64,000 bases of DNA. Origin: Chloroflexi bacterium HGW-Chloroflexi-2 (GTDB lineage: Bacteria; Chloroflexota; Anaerolineae; Anaerolineales; Anaerolineaceae). Numbering within the stretch: position 1 is the stretch's first letter; the number at the start of each line of letters is the position of its first letter. The position numbers were made by a program, and so were the translations under genes. The notes below the pieces were generated by a model. That model was not told the DNA's origin. It searched no databases and saw only the letters and a list, made by a program, of their open reading frames with translations. The stretch is taken from assembly GCA_002840735.1 (NCBI GenBank), contig PHBY01000011.1, positions 58,009-122,008 on the forward strand, in the 5' to 3' direction. Of this stretch, positions 18,408 to 26,780 are shown piece after piece.

Positions 18408-19202
18408 CTATCTGCGCTGAATTCTAATGGCATAAAGGCCAAATCCCAGTCCAACCACCAGGATTAATCCCCCCATGATGCCTAAGAACGGTGAACGCCT
18501 CGCCTCCGGGTTGTCTTCAGCTTCTGCTTCACCAGCGCTACTGAGTTGGGCACCAAAATCAATTCGGACTATTTCGCCAGCACTCAATTTCAGGGTGGCG
18601 CTATTTCGCATGGTTGGGTTATAACCGCTGGGAACCGCCACACTGACGGTGTATTCACCTTCGTCCAGACCTTCGAAACAGATTTCTTCCAGATTGTTTG
18701 TTTTTTCCGATATTGAAACTTTGCCGATTCGGTCATTTACACTGACAGCGCCGCCCTCCAGAGGAAGTTCGATCGTGTCATCGTCAATCAATGTGTTGCC
18801 ATTGATATCTTCGAACAACAGAACGCAAAGATCAGCAGTGCCATTAAATGGTGTAGGAGAAGGAAGGATGGGGGTAGCAGTCAACTCCGGTGGTGGACCT
18901 GTATCGGGTTCAACCGTACCCAACACCAATTCACGTCCAACTCGTAAAAATAGACACCCATCTCCTCCCAAATCATTCAATAATCGCAGTTGATCTTCAC
19001 TGATATTATGTATCAAGGAAATGCTGATGCAGGTGTCATTTTCTTTAACAATATAAATAATCCGCCCATCCGGTTGCGCAGTCGGTGTGAAATAATAAAC
19101 CTGTAAGTCAGGGTTAGCAGAAACGGAACCGGCTACATAAAAGACACTGATTCCCAGAATGGCGCATAGAATCGAAAAGATGATTAATAAATGCTTGTGC
19201 AT
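18408..19202 (-). CDS. Membrane-anchored LysM and SdrD-like domain protein
   Basis: This 264-residue protein has an N-terminal signal or anchor helix (IIFSILCAILGISVFYVAG). A LysM-like segment lies around residues 47-95 (YIVKENDTCISISLIHNISEDQLRLLN), then a Pro/Thr linker and a prealbumin-like beta domain (DINGNTLIDDDTIELPLEGGAVSV; GEYTVSVAVPSGY). The C-terminus has a membrane helix (FLGIMGGLILVVGLGFGLYAI) and a basic end. It is probably held at the cell surface by its C-terminal helix. It converges with the molybdopterin protein gene, with a 6-nt gap. Confidence 0.75.
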   Translation of the reverse strand: MHKHLLIIFSILCAILGISVFYVAGSVSANPDLQVYYFTPTAQPDGRIIYIVKENDTCISISLIHNISEDQLRLLNDLGGDGCLFLRVGRELVLGTVEPDTGPPPELTATPILPSPTPFNGTADLCVLLFEDINGNTLIDDDTIELPLEGGAVSVNDRIGKVSISEKTNNLEEICFEGLDEGEYTVSVAVPSGYNPTMRNSATLKLSAGEIVRIDFGAQLSSAGEAEAEDNPEARRSPFLGIMGGLILVVGLGFGLYAIRIQRR

Positions 19203-19298
19203 TGAATGCGATTATAACATAATCGTTACCTGTGACGTTCGACCTTAATCAAAAAGAAGGTGATCCGATCACATTCTTTTTGATCATTGGTAAGATGG

Positions 19299-20042
19299 TT
19301 AAGCGAGCTTATTCACGTAAATTATTACAGCTTCCCGCACGAACTGCGCCAGGTCAGGGTGAACCTTATCAAAAATCTTCTTATAACGAGGATCGTCATT
19401 GTAAAGATCCGCCAAGCCGATTAATTGATCCAGGTTGGGCGTCCAGAAGTAATTCATGTGATCACGCCAGCGCTGCACACAGGCTTGCGCTTCCTGTGAA
19501 CCAGGTCCTTTACTCATGGCGTCCACAAATCCCTGATAAACGGCATTGCCTTCTTCACCAATTTTTTGTTTTTCAGCCATGGAGTAGTCCTTCCATTTTC
19601 GATTGGATTCCTTCACGGTTTCGGGGTCATACATCTGCATGGCTTCTTTTTCCATTTTCTCCTGTTCTTCTTCATTGAAGGCATCAAACAATACTTTTTT
19701 ATTCATCTCTTCTTCTCCTTTTAAATATTTCAGTGTCTGATCGACGGTGGTAATCAACTTCTGCAAACGAATGATTCGTTTTCCCAGTTGATCCTTATGG
19801 TCCTCCAGGGCTTCCTGAAGATCATAATTTTCACGCCCCATGATCTCTTTAATCTGCTCGAGCGGCATGTCCAACTCACGATAAAACAGAATTTGCTGCA
19901 GCTTCAACAGGGACACATCCGAGTAATAGCGGTAGCCATTCTCCCCGATATCCTCCGGGGGGAGTAACCCGATCTGATCGTAATAGCGTAAGGTGCGTGG
20001 CGTGACATGCGCCAGTTGAGAAATTTGTTTTATGGTCAGCAT
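19299..20042 (-). CDS. MerR-family regulator with TipAS ligand-binding domain
   Basis: The 247-residue protein has a MerR winged helix at residues 1-70 (TIKQISQLAHVTPRTLRYYDQIGLLPP, then GYRYYSDVSLLKLQQI), a coiled linker, and a TipAS-like domain (about 125-247: DPETVKESNRKWKDYS, FVDAMSKGPGSQEAQACVQRW). TipAS domains bind thiopeptide-like or hydrophobic antibiotics, and the regulator then activates its own gene and others. The promoter just upstream has the 19-bp spacer typical of MerR targets, so autoregulation is likely. No separate efflux target is adjacent; purA is divergent. Confidence 0.9.
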   Translation of the reverse strand: MLTIKQISQLAHVTPRTLRYYDQIGLLPPEDIGENGYRYYSDVSLLKLQQILFYRELDMPLEQIKEIMGRENYDLQEALEDHKDQLGKRIIRLQKLITTVDQTLKYLKGEEEMNKKVLFDAFNEEEQEKMEKEAMQMYDPETVKESNRKWKDYSMAEKQKIGEEGNAVYQGFVDAMSKGPGSQEAQACVQRWRDHMNYFWTPNLDQLIGLADLYNDDPRYKKIFDKVHPDLAQFVREAVIIYVNKLA

Positions 20043-20048
20043 GGAGAT

Positions 20049-20079
20049 AGTATAAACTATGACGTTACGTTAATGTCAA
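20049..20079 (-). promoter_or_regulatory. MerR-type promoter with 19-bp spacer and operator dyad
   Basis: On the minus strand, TTGACA (20079-20074) and TATACT (20054-20049) are separated by exactly 19 nt. The spacer region holds an imperfect dyad bounded by TGAC and GTCA. Overlong spacers are the hallmark of promoters activated by MerR proteins through DNA distortion. The ATG begins 7 nt after the -10 box, so the transcript is probably leaderless or nearly so. Confidence 0.8.
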
Positions 20080-20123
20080 GGGTGTTCAGATTGGTGGTTT
20101 GCAAACCACCAATCTGAACACCC
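20080..20123. repeat. 44-bp perfect palindrome between merR-type gene and purA
   Basis: The arms 20080-20101 and 20102-20123 are exact reverse complements with no spacer (centre TTTGCAAA, outer GGGTGTT/AACACCC). It lies between two divergent promoters, so it cannot be a simple terminator for either gene. It shares its outer 7 bp with the palindrome at 9501-9538. Confidence 0.75.
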
Positions 20124-20152
20124 GATTTAAAAAATCAAATCTCTCACTACGG

Positions 20153-20158
20153 TATAAT
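20153..20158 (+). promoter_or_regulatory. Probable -10 box of purA promoter
   Basis: TATAAT at 20153-20158 lies 38 nt before the purA ATG and upstream of its AAGGAG ribosome-binding site. No clear -35 box sits at the right distance, so an activator or a weak promoter is possible. Confidence 0.5.
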
Positions 20159-20195
20159 TGACTTACAAATCCAGGATTCATATAAGGAGCCAACC

Positions 20196-21494
20196 ATGCC
20201 GCTCAAAATACTAGTTGGAACGCAATGGGGGGATGAAGGCAAAGGTCGCATCGTCGACTTACTTTCAGCTCAGTCGGACATTGTTGCGCGCTATAATGGT
20301 GGCGATAATGCTGGTCACACAGTAACGGTGGGGGATCACACCTTTAAATTACATTTAATTCCTTCAGGCATTATTCATCTGCATACGTTGGGCATCCTGG
20401 GAAATGGATTGGTGATTAATCCCAAATCTTTAATGGCTGAAATGGAAATGCTGCGCGAGTCGGGCATTGAAGTATCTCCCGAGCGCTTGAAGATCAGTTT
20501 TGCTGCCCATTTGATCACACCCGGACACATCACCCTGGACCGTGCTCGAGAAGCCACACTTGGCAAAGGACTGATTGGAACCACCGGCCGTGGAATTGGA
20601 CCGGCGTATACCGACAAGGTCAGCCGTAAGGGGTTGCGTTTGGTGGATATGCTCGATCTGCCCCTGTTTGAAGAAAAATTGCGTTTACATTTACAAAAAG
20701 TGAATTATGATCTCGCTTTTTACTACCAGATGGCGCCCTTGCCTGAAGATTCGATTGTCCAAGAATATGTCGAATATGCAAGACAATTACAGGAGTACAT
20801 TGTCGATACCGGCGCATTGCTGGACATTGCATTGCACGAAGGCAAGCTGGTGCTGGCGGAAGGGGCGCAGGGTATGCTCTTGGATATTGATCATGGTAGC
20901 TACCCATTTGTAACCAGTTCCAATGTCACCGCAACCGGTGTCTTCAATGGCCTGGGAATTGGCATATGCCCGGTGGAAAATGTCATCGGTGCAACCAAAG
21001 CCTTCCAATCACGTGTGGGTGCTGGGCCATTCCCAACAGAATTGGATGGGGAAATGGCGGAACGTTTGCGTGGTACCGGTGCTAAACCCTGGGATGAGTT
21101 TGGAACCACCACAGGCCGTCCACGGCGGGTGGGCTGGCTGGATGGCGTTCTCCTGCGATACGCCCGTCGCATTAATGGACTCACAGATCTGGTTTTGACC
21201 AAGATGGATGTGCTCAGCGGATTGCCGGAGATAAAAGTTTGCACGGCATATAAGGATATAAATGAAGAAACATTCGCCGTTCCCCCTTTGGGCATCAGTC
21301 AACTGGATCAATACAAACCAGTTTATGAGACATTACCCGGTTGGCAGGAAGATTTAACCAGCGTGCGAACCTGGGAAAATCTGCCTGAAAATGCCAGATC
21401 TTACATTCGATTTGTTGAGCAAACCAGTGGCGTGCGCGTCATGCTGGCATCGGTTGGCCCCGAACGCTCACAGGTGGTGGAAGTCCCGGCGTGA
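20196..21494 (+). CDS. purA: Adenylosuccinate synthetase
   Basis: At 432 residues this has the normal length of PurA. The GTP-binding start GTQWGDEGKGRIVDLL, NGGDNAGHTV and the switch-like TTTGRPRRVGWLD are all present. It makes adenylosuccinate from IMP, aspartate and GTP, the first step from IMP to AMP, in the cytosol. AAGGAG six bases before the ATG supports the start. The TGA stop overlaps the GTG start of the next lipoprotein gene, so the two are probably co-transcribed. Confidence 0.97.
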   Translation: MPLKILVGTQWGDEGKGRIVDLLSAQSDIVARYNGGDNAGHTVTVGDHTFKLHLIPSGIIHLHTLGILGNGLVINPKSLMAEMEMLRESGIEVSPERLKISFAAHLITPGHITLDRAREATLGKGLIGTTGRGIGPAYTDKVSRKGLRLVDMLDLPLFEEKLRLHLQKVNYDLAFYYQMAPLPEDSIVQEYVEYARQLQEYIVDTGALLDIALHEGKLVLAEGAQGMLLDIDHGSYPFVTSSNVTATGVFNGLGIGICPVENVIGATKAFQSRVGAGPFPTELDGEMAERLRGTGAKPWDEFGTTTGRPRRVGWLDGVLLRYARRINGLTDLVLTKMDVLSGLPEIKVCTAYKDINEETFAVPPLGISQLDQYKPVYETLPGWQEDLTSVRTWENLPENARSYIRFVEQTSGVRVMLASVGPERSQVVEVPA

Positions 21495-22267
21495 GAAGTT
21501 GGTATTGTGTCGCGGTCATTGTGTTGATGATGGGGTTTCTTTCCGCTTGTGTTACGCCGACTGCTGATCCAACGCCACTTCCCCCAACAGAAACGCCCAC
21601 TATTACCTCCACCGTGACGGCAACCATTGATTGGTTCCCAGCAACTGCCACGCCCACTTTGAGACCCACACAGATCATTGAACCTACCCCGGAGATGCGG
21701 CCTGGTGTCGGGTCTCTTCTGATTGATGATTTGCTCTCAAGCGGGTCTCAATGGCAAACGGGCAGATTCAGCGCCGGGAATATAACACAGGTCAACAATT
21801 CACTCACAATAGCTATTCAACAATCCAGAGCATCATTACTAAGCCTGGAAATGAAAAACATTTTGCGGGATTTCTACCTGGAAACAAAAGTGAACATCGG
21901 TCTATGCAAAAGTAATGATGTTTATGGACTGATTGTTCGTGCGGTTTCAGAATATAACTATTATCGTTTTCTGGTTGATTGCCAGGGGTATGCGCGGGCT
22001 GAACGTGTGCGGGATGGGGCAACCACCCTGATGCAGGATTGGACACCGACAGGATTGCCACCCGGCGCGCCATTGGATGTCAGCCTGGGGGTCTGGGTGG
22101 TTGGTAGCGAGATGCGATTATTTGCGAACAATGCCTATATCTTCAGTGTGAAGGACCCGGTCTTCACGGAAGGAACAGTGGGCATCTTTGCACGGGCATC
22201 CGGTGATAGCCCGGTTACGGTGAGTTTTTCAAAGATGGCAATTTATTCGGTGAAAGCGACGGAATAA
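21491..22267 (+). CDS. Lipoprotein with Thr/Pro linker and LamG/DUF1080-like domain
   Basis: This 258-residue protein starts at a GTG that overlaps the purA stop (GTGA). The signal peptide ends in LSAC (lipobox), followed by a Pro/Thr linker to about residue 70. The C-terminal 180 residues look like a concanavalin-type beta sandwich: FYLETKVNIGLCKSNDVYGLIVRAVSEYNYYRF and VGIFARASGDSPVTVSFSKMAIY match the pattern of family-16/DUF1080-like domains that bind sugars. The role is unknown. Coupling to purA seems positional rather than functional. Confidence 0.75.
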   Translation: MRSWYCVAVIVLMMGFLSACVTPTADPTPLPPTETPTITSTVTATIDWFPATATPTLRPTQIIEPTPEMRPGVGSLLIDDLLSSGSQWQTGRFSAGNITQVNNSLTIAIQQSRASLLSLEMKNILRDFYLETKVNIGLCKSNDVYGLIVRAVSEYNYYRFLVDCQGYARAERVRDGATTLMQDWTPTGLPPGAPLDVSLGVWVVGSEMRLFANNAYIFSVKDPVFTEGTVGIFARASGDSPVTVSFSKMAIYSVKATE

Positions 22268-22277
22268 ATTTGATCCA

Positions 22278-22970
22278 TTACCGATCCTGCCCGCATGGAT
22301 CGAAAACATAGGACGCTGGCAACTCCACCACGTTAACTTCTGATTTGAGATCAGGGATAAATTGCTGAGCGAGAATATCAAAATAGCGGGTGGTCCCTTC
22401 AGAAGTCAGCAGTTCCAAACGAGTTCCATGTACAGATAAGATTGTCAATGCACCTTCAGGTTCAGGATCGGAAAAGAATCCACCACTTTCCACATCCTCA
22501 ATCCATAAAATCACTCCACCCTGATTTGAATCCAGTCCGGAAACGCCGGCATAAAGGTGCATCCAATAGCCATTTAACTGATCCTGCCATTGATTTTCCA
22601 CCTTTAGTACCTGACTGGAAAAGGGGCCAGGAGCACCGGGTAAAATACCTGTTGGTCGGACTTCTTCCACAAATGTGCTTTTAGGCATGGAGGCACAAAT
22701 ATCAGCTGGTTTTTCAGGTGCCATTTTTTGACCTGTTGCCTGTATATCTGCCTGATACTGAAGAGTGTTTAATTTTGCTTGCAGACTATTTTGGTGTTCA
22801 GGATCGCTCACAATATCTAATTCATTTTGGATAGACATCATTTGATTTGTTGTTTGAGTATCAAGAATATTCTCATCGAAGCGGTCTGCATTAACCACCA
22901 TAAAAGTCAACAACCAAACAATAATCACAGTAAAAATTAAAACTGAAGTTCGTAGAAAATTTTTCCTCAT
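22278..22970 (-). CDS. Secreted hypothetical protein
   Basis: A 230-residue protein with an N-terminal membrane/signal segment (TSVLIFTVIIVWLLTFMVV). The open frame begins at 23054, inside the preceding gene, but the ATG at 22970 with AGGAAAA upstream gives a proper signal peptide. The middle is helical (QNELDIVSDPEHQNSLQAKL) and the C-terminal half is beta-rich with Trp and Gly. It follows the next secreted protein gene by about 10 nt on the same strand, so they probably form a two-gene operon. I do not recognise a family. Confidence 0.7.
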   Translation of the reverse strand: MRKNFLRTSVLIFTVIIVWLLTFMVVNADRFDENILDTQTTNQMMSIQNELDIVSDPEHQNSLQAKLNTLQYQADIQATGQKMAPEKPADICASMPKSTFVEEVRPTGILPGAPGPFSSQVLKVENQWQDQLNGYWMHLYAGVSGLDSNQGGVILWIEDVESGGFFSDPEPEGALTILSVHGTRLELLTSEGTTRYFDILAQQFIPDLKSEVNVVELPASYVFDPCGQDR

Positions 22971-22980
22971 ATTTTTTTCC

Positions 22981-24096
22981 TTATGGTGACCAGCGTATAT
23001 CGGTCTGCCATCGGATTGTTGATTGAGCGGTGGAAGTCCAACGGTTAATCTCATTGATTAACTGCAACCAACCTTCTTCAGGGGTGTTATTTGACCCATA
23101 TAAGACATTTCCATATTGATCGTAAACAACACAACCTCCGCGTTGCAAACAAGCCTGCCATTGGGTTAAGGTGCCTTGAAATTGAATTTTTGAACGATTA
23201 TTGATGGTTCCCCAATAACTTAGATATGCCCATTCTTTGGCATTTTTTCCGGTCGTGAGATAAATTTCTGGAATTGGCCAGACTGGAGCAGCACCCCAGG
23301 CAACATAATACGCATCACTCATCGTCCAGTTATTCGCCGGGGGATGCCATGTCGATCCTACATAAGGACAGGCATCGCAACTTCCAAAATTGTATAGTTT
23401 GTATCTGTTCTCATCGAAAGCATCGTATCCCTGTATCCAGGCTTTAGTAATGGCTGGTGTATTCCATAAAAATTCGATGTCATTGCCACCAGCAATACTG
23501 ACCTGTCCGGAAATCCCATTTTTTACAACCCAGTTTGACACATCCTTCACCATTAATGCCCAGCGTTTGCCATGTTCATATGCTACTGTGGTGTTACAGA
23601 ACCAGCTACCTTCTGTGCATTTCCCCTTATCATATTTGGCAAAATTGCTAGTTCCAATTACCAATTCGATGGTTGATTCAGTGTCAGAACCAGTGCAAAC
23701 CCAATAACCATAAGCAAATTGCTTGGCAGACTCTGCAATAACAGCTGTACTGGCGAATGTCCCACTGTAATACCAGACGCCATATTCTCCATTTTGCCCC
23801 CAGGGTTGGCCATAAGCCAGAATGATAATTTTATCCTGTTTTCCAGCAAGTTGTTTATCAGTTGAACCCGCCTGGCAACCGTAGACATAACTTTTTACTG
23901 GATCAATGGTATTCATATACCGAGATACGCCATAATAAGCCGGAGGATCAGTATGAGGATTCTTCATCAGAACTGGAAGGTAAACCTGGTAAGGCGATTC
24001 AGTCTGACTCGAAGCGAATGAAAAACTCGTAAAGAGCGCCCCCACCATGCTTACCAGTATCAAAATTGACAGAAGAAATCTGTAGTGTGTTTTCAT
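22981..24096 (-). CDS. Secreted hypothetical protein (VYLPVLMKN-type)
   Basis: The 371-residue protein has a signal peptide (FLLSILILVSMVGALFTSF, cleavage near FAS). The mature start YQVYLPVLMKN resembles the VYLPLVxK segment found near the start of many Chloroflexota secreted proteins. The mature part has eight or more Cys and many aromatic residues, e.g. YYGVSRYMNTIDPVKSYVYG and GQVSIAGGNDIEFLWNTPA. It may be a glycosidase-like fold, but I cannot name one. The ribosome-binding site is within a small hairpin (24102-24120). Confidence 0.7.
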   Translation of the reverse strand: MKTHYRFLLSILILVSMVGALFTSFSFASSQTESPYQVYLPVLMKNPHTDPPAYYGVSRYMNTIDPVKSYVYGCQAGSTDKQLAGKQDKIIILAYGQPWGQNGEYGVWYYSGTFASTAVIAESAKQFAYGYWVCTGSDTESTIELVIGTSNFAKYDKGKCTEGSWFCNTTVAYEHGKRWALMVKDVSNWVVKNGISGQVSIAGGNDIEFLWNTPAITKAWIQGYDAFDENRYKLYNFGSCDACPYVGSTWHPPANNWTMSDAYYVAWGAAPVWPIPEIYLTTGKNAKEWAYLSYWGTINNRSKIQFQGTLTQWQACLQRGGCVVYDQYGNVLYGSNNTPEEGWLQLINEINRWTSTAQSTIRWQTDIRWSP

Positions 24097-24101
24097 TTAT
24101 A

Positions 24102-24120
24102 AGTTTCCTCAAAGGAAACT
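24102..24120 (-). promoter_or_regulatory. Hairpin covering the ribosome-binding site of the secreted protein gene
   Basis: On the minus strand AGTTTCC-TTTGA-GGAAACT ends 5 nt before the ATG at 24096. The Shine-Dalgarno-like GAGGAAA lies in the loop edge and right arm, so folding would hide it. This is seen directly; regulation is inferred. Confidence 0.5.
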
Positions 24121-24188
24121 TAATATAGCAAGAAACGAGCCAATTGACCAGTCATATTTTTAGTTTGTAATTGGTTTGTAATTCCCTA

Positions 24189-24233
24189 TTGACAAATAAT
24201 TCTAATTAGATTATTATCTAATCGTTAGATAAT
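24189..24233 (+). promoter_or_regulatory. Promoter and palindromic operator of ArsR-type regulator gene
   Basis: TTGACA (24189-24194), a 17-nt spacer and TATTAT (24212-24217) form a near-consensus promoter. A perfect 9-bp inverted repeat, ATTATCTAA-TCG-TTAGATAAT (24213-24233), covers the -10 box and the start site. This is a typical autorepressor operator for the HTH protein encoded downstream. Confidence 0.8.
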
Positions 24234-24248
24234 GATCTAATGAAAGGC

Positions 24249-24385
24249 CGGTCATACTGCATGTCCAGATGGACGGTTGAGCGGAGCGAAAACGAACTTA
24301 CATCTTTATACCATCCATCGCAGGTAGCATCGCAAACGTCGTCTCTCCTTGCCCTTGATTCGCTCCGCTCAACCCAGTATGACCG
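24249..24385. repeat. 27-bp bulged inverted repeat in the regulator leader
   Basis: The right arm (24359-24385) is continuous, while the left arm is split into 24249-24259 and 24275-24290 by a 15-nt insert that itself contains GTCC-AGAT-GGAC. Between the arms are 68 nt with no gene. It lies in the 5' untranslated region of the regulator gene. It could be a MITE-like insertion or a structured leader. The whole 308-bp gap 24097-24404 contains only this, the promoter-operator and the hairpin above. Confidence 0.7.
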
Positions 24386-24404
24386 TTTTGTTTGAGGTGG
24401 ATTC

Positions 24405-25457
24405 ATGACAGCATTACATTGGGATTTTGGCAGCGCATATGATTTTTTCGTAAGCCTGTTTGTGATTCATCATCCGGATCGTTTTGGTTTGCGTCCTGCC
24501 TGGGCAGCCGGTGTGCGTTCCCGTTTTTCACTGGAAGAACGAGATTTTCTGGAAGAAGCGATTAATTTCTTTCCAGTACCCATCAGCTGGATCAATCAAC
24601 TCCCGCTGGAGGAAAAGAGCACTCGAAACATGCTTGATTCTTTAGCTTCCATTCCACCTGAAAAACGACTGATATCTCTTTATAAATCCTCTCAACTCAC
24701 AGATGAGGTGCTTTCGACGATTAATCATATTCAGGAAAGCCAAAAAATCTCTGCTGATGACCTGGAAGTGCTCAGAACATTGTTTCAGCATCGCACCACG
24801 CCTATAAAGACGCGTGATGTTCAGAAGATGGCAGAAGTGTTTTTGGATCCGGCAACCTTTGGGGAACGATTATTGAAAGTATTACAGGTTTATTATCAGG
24901 TTTTCTTTGCGGAGGAAGAGGAACGAATATTGCCATCCTTAAAAGAAGGCTTGATGATAGCCCAAAAACAAGCCACCATTCAACCTTTTCCGGAATTACT
25001 GGAAGATCTATCTCATGGTGTCAAGCTGGAAAATATCGCCTTATACAAAAAAATCACACTAACTCCTTCCTATTGGACATCCCCTTTGATTTTTTTTAAT
25101 AACCCCCAACCAGATGAATTGCTGGTTGTTTTTGGCTGTCGCGAGGAGAATCAGAATCTGGTGCCAGGCGAGTATGTGCCAGAGATGCTGGTGATGAGCT
25201 TGAAAGCATTGGCAGACCCAACACGCTTGCGGATTTTGCATTATCTCAACCAGGGGGCTACGACTCCCAGCAGCCTGGCCCGGCGATTGCGTTTACGTGC
25301 TCCCACAGTGATCCACCATCTTAACACCATGCGCCTGGCAGGGTTAGTGCAGGTAACCCTCACGTCTAATGGCGAACGTCGTTACAGTCTGCGGCAGGAA
25401 GCCATAGAAGAAACCTATAAACAACTTAATATGGTCATGAACCCTGAGAAAAAGTAA
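24405..25457 (+). CDS. ArsR-type HTH transcriptional regulator with large N-terminal domain
   Basis: The 350-residue protein ends in an ArsR winged helix (about 258-340): LKALADPTRLRILHYLNQGA, then SLARRLRLRAPTVIHHLNTMRLAGLVQV as the recognition helix. The first 250 residues are a helical domain of unknown function and probably sense a ligand or bind a partner. No metal-binding CxC motif of classic ArsR is visible. It is the first gene behind a palindromic operator and lies 24 nt before an MFS transporter gene, so it probably represses both. Confidence 0.85.
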   Translation: MTALHWDFGSAYDFFVSLFVIHHPDRFGLRPAWAAGVRSRFSLEERDFLEEAINFFPVPISWINQLPLEEKSTRNMLDSLASIPPEKRLISLYKSSQLTDEVLSTINHIQESQKISADDLEVLRTLFQHRTTPIKTRDVQKMAEVFLDPATFGERLLKVLQVYYQVFFAEEEERILPSLKEGLMIAQKQATIQPFPELLEDLSHGVKLENIALYKKITLTPSYWTSPLIFFNNPQPDELLVVFGCREENQNLVPGEYVPEMLVMSLKALADPTRLRILHYLNQGATTPSSLARRLRLRAPTVIHHLNTMRLAGLVQVTLTSNGERRYSLRQEAIEETYKQLNMVMNPEKK

Positions 25458-25481
25458 GAATTATTGGATTATTGGTAAAAA

Positions 25482-26780
25482 ATGGAAAATTTCAAACAAA
25501 TCAAAATTAAAACAACTTCCGTTTTACAAACTTATGCAACCCGCTTGCGTTCATTTCGCTGGAACGCGCGCATGTATCTGGTATTCACGATTATTTTTGG
25601 CGCTGCCATGGGTGTGCGCCGTTTAATTTTTAATTTCTTTGTACTCAGCCTTGGTTATGATGAGGCTTTGCTGGGTACCATGATCACTGTTCATAATCTG
25701 ACAGCCTTGCTGGCTGCATTGCCCATGGGTTATCTGGCAGATCGTCTGGGTCGCAGGCTTTCGCTGATTAGCAGCACCATTCTGGTAGCTCTCTCCGTGA
25801 TTATTATGGTAAGTTTTCCAAAAGCCTGGATTCTGGTCGCCCTGAATATTGTGTTTGGTCTTGGAATGAGTATCTCATCGGTCACAATGGGTCCCTTTTT
25901 AATGGAAAACAGCAGTGAAACGGAGCGCACCTACTTGTTCAGCTTTGGATCAGGGTTGCAGATGGCAGCCGGGTTTGTGGGTAACTGGATAGGCGGTTAT
26001 CTTCCTGGCTGGATGGGGATGACTTTTAACGTGGATGCGATCAGTTCGACGGCGTATGGCAATGCTTTACTGGCAACCGCTGTTTTTACAGTTCTGGGTG
26101 TGGTTCCATTGATCATGTTGCGCAATCCTAATATAAAGATGAGTGAACGTTCCTCTCTGGCTCCTATGTCTTACCTCAAAGATCATTTTGGACAAATTTC
26201 TAAACTCGTACTTCCGATGTTAATCACCAGTATCGGTGCAGGATTGATTATGCCTTTCATGAATATCTTCTTTCGCAATGTTCACAACCAGCCTGACCCT
26301 GTGATTGGGACAGTTTTTGCCTGGGGTTCACTGGCGATGGGCATTGGATTAATCATTGCCCCGGTTCTGGCAGATCGTTTTGGCAAGATTCAGGTCGTGG
26401 TATTGACACAGGCACTTTCTATCCCCTTCTTGTTCATCCTGGGATTTTCTCCATTTTTTGTGATTAGCGCAGTTGCTTACTTCATCCGCCTGGCTCTTAT
26501 GAATCTAAGCGGGCCGGTTTATCAGACTTTCGTGATGGAACAGGTGGAACCACAGGCACGCGCAACGGTTGCCAGCCTGACCAGTATGGCCAGTAGTTTT
26601 GGCTGGGCATTCAGTCCATCCATCAGCGGCTGGATTCAGGTGAATTATGGCTTCCGCCCGGCCTTCATTGGGACAATGGTGTTATATGCAGTCTCCATCT
26701 ATCTGTATTGGCACTTCTTCCTGCGGGGAAAAGAATCGATATTTAAGAGAAAAGAAGCTGTAAAGCTGTTGAGATCATAA
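25482..26780 (+). CDS. MFS transporter paired with ArsR-type regulator
   Basis: The 432-residue protein has 12 predicted membrane segments. The loop MGYLADRLGRRLSLISS is the classic MFS signature between segments 2 and 3; PVLADRFGKIQVVVLTQ is its counterpart in the second half. It lies 24 nt after the regulator and is expected to be co-transcribed. The ribosome-binding site is weak. Its last codons run into a repeat (AAGCTGT... copies), as does the end of the converging phosphotransferase gene. The substrate is unknown. Confidence 0.88.
   Translation: MENFKQIKIKTTSVLQTYATRLRSFRWNARMYLVFTIIFGAAMGVRRLIFNFFVLSLGYDEALLGTMITVHNLTALLAALPMGYLADRLGRRLSLISSTILVALSVIIMVSFPKAWILVALNIVFGLGMSISSVTMGPFLMENSSETERTYLFSFGSGLQMAAGFVGNWIGGYLPGWMGMTFNVDAISSTAYGNALLATAVFTVLGVVPLIMLRNPNIKMSERSSLAPMSYLKDHFGQISKLVLPMLITSIGAGLIMPFMNIFFRNVHNQPDPVIGTVFAWGSLAMGIGLIIAPVLADRFGKIQVVVLTQALSIPFLFILGFSPFFVISAVAYFIRLALMNLSGPVYQTFVMEQVEPQARATVASLTSMASSFGWAFSPSISGWIQVNYGFRPAFIGTMVLYAVSIYLYWHFFLRGKESIFKRKEAVKLLRS

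Noticed and set aside
20613..21311. Minus-strand open frames across purA, up to 131 codons.
   Set aside because: Shadows of purA; no start signals or family similarity.
24218..24406. A 62-codon minus-strand open frame in the regulator leader.
   Set aside because: It consists of the inverted repeat and operator region read backwards; no protein features.
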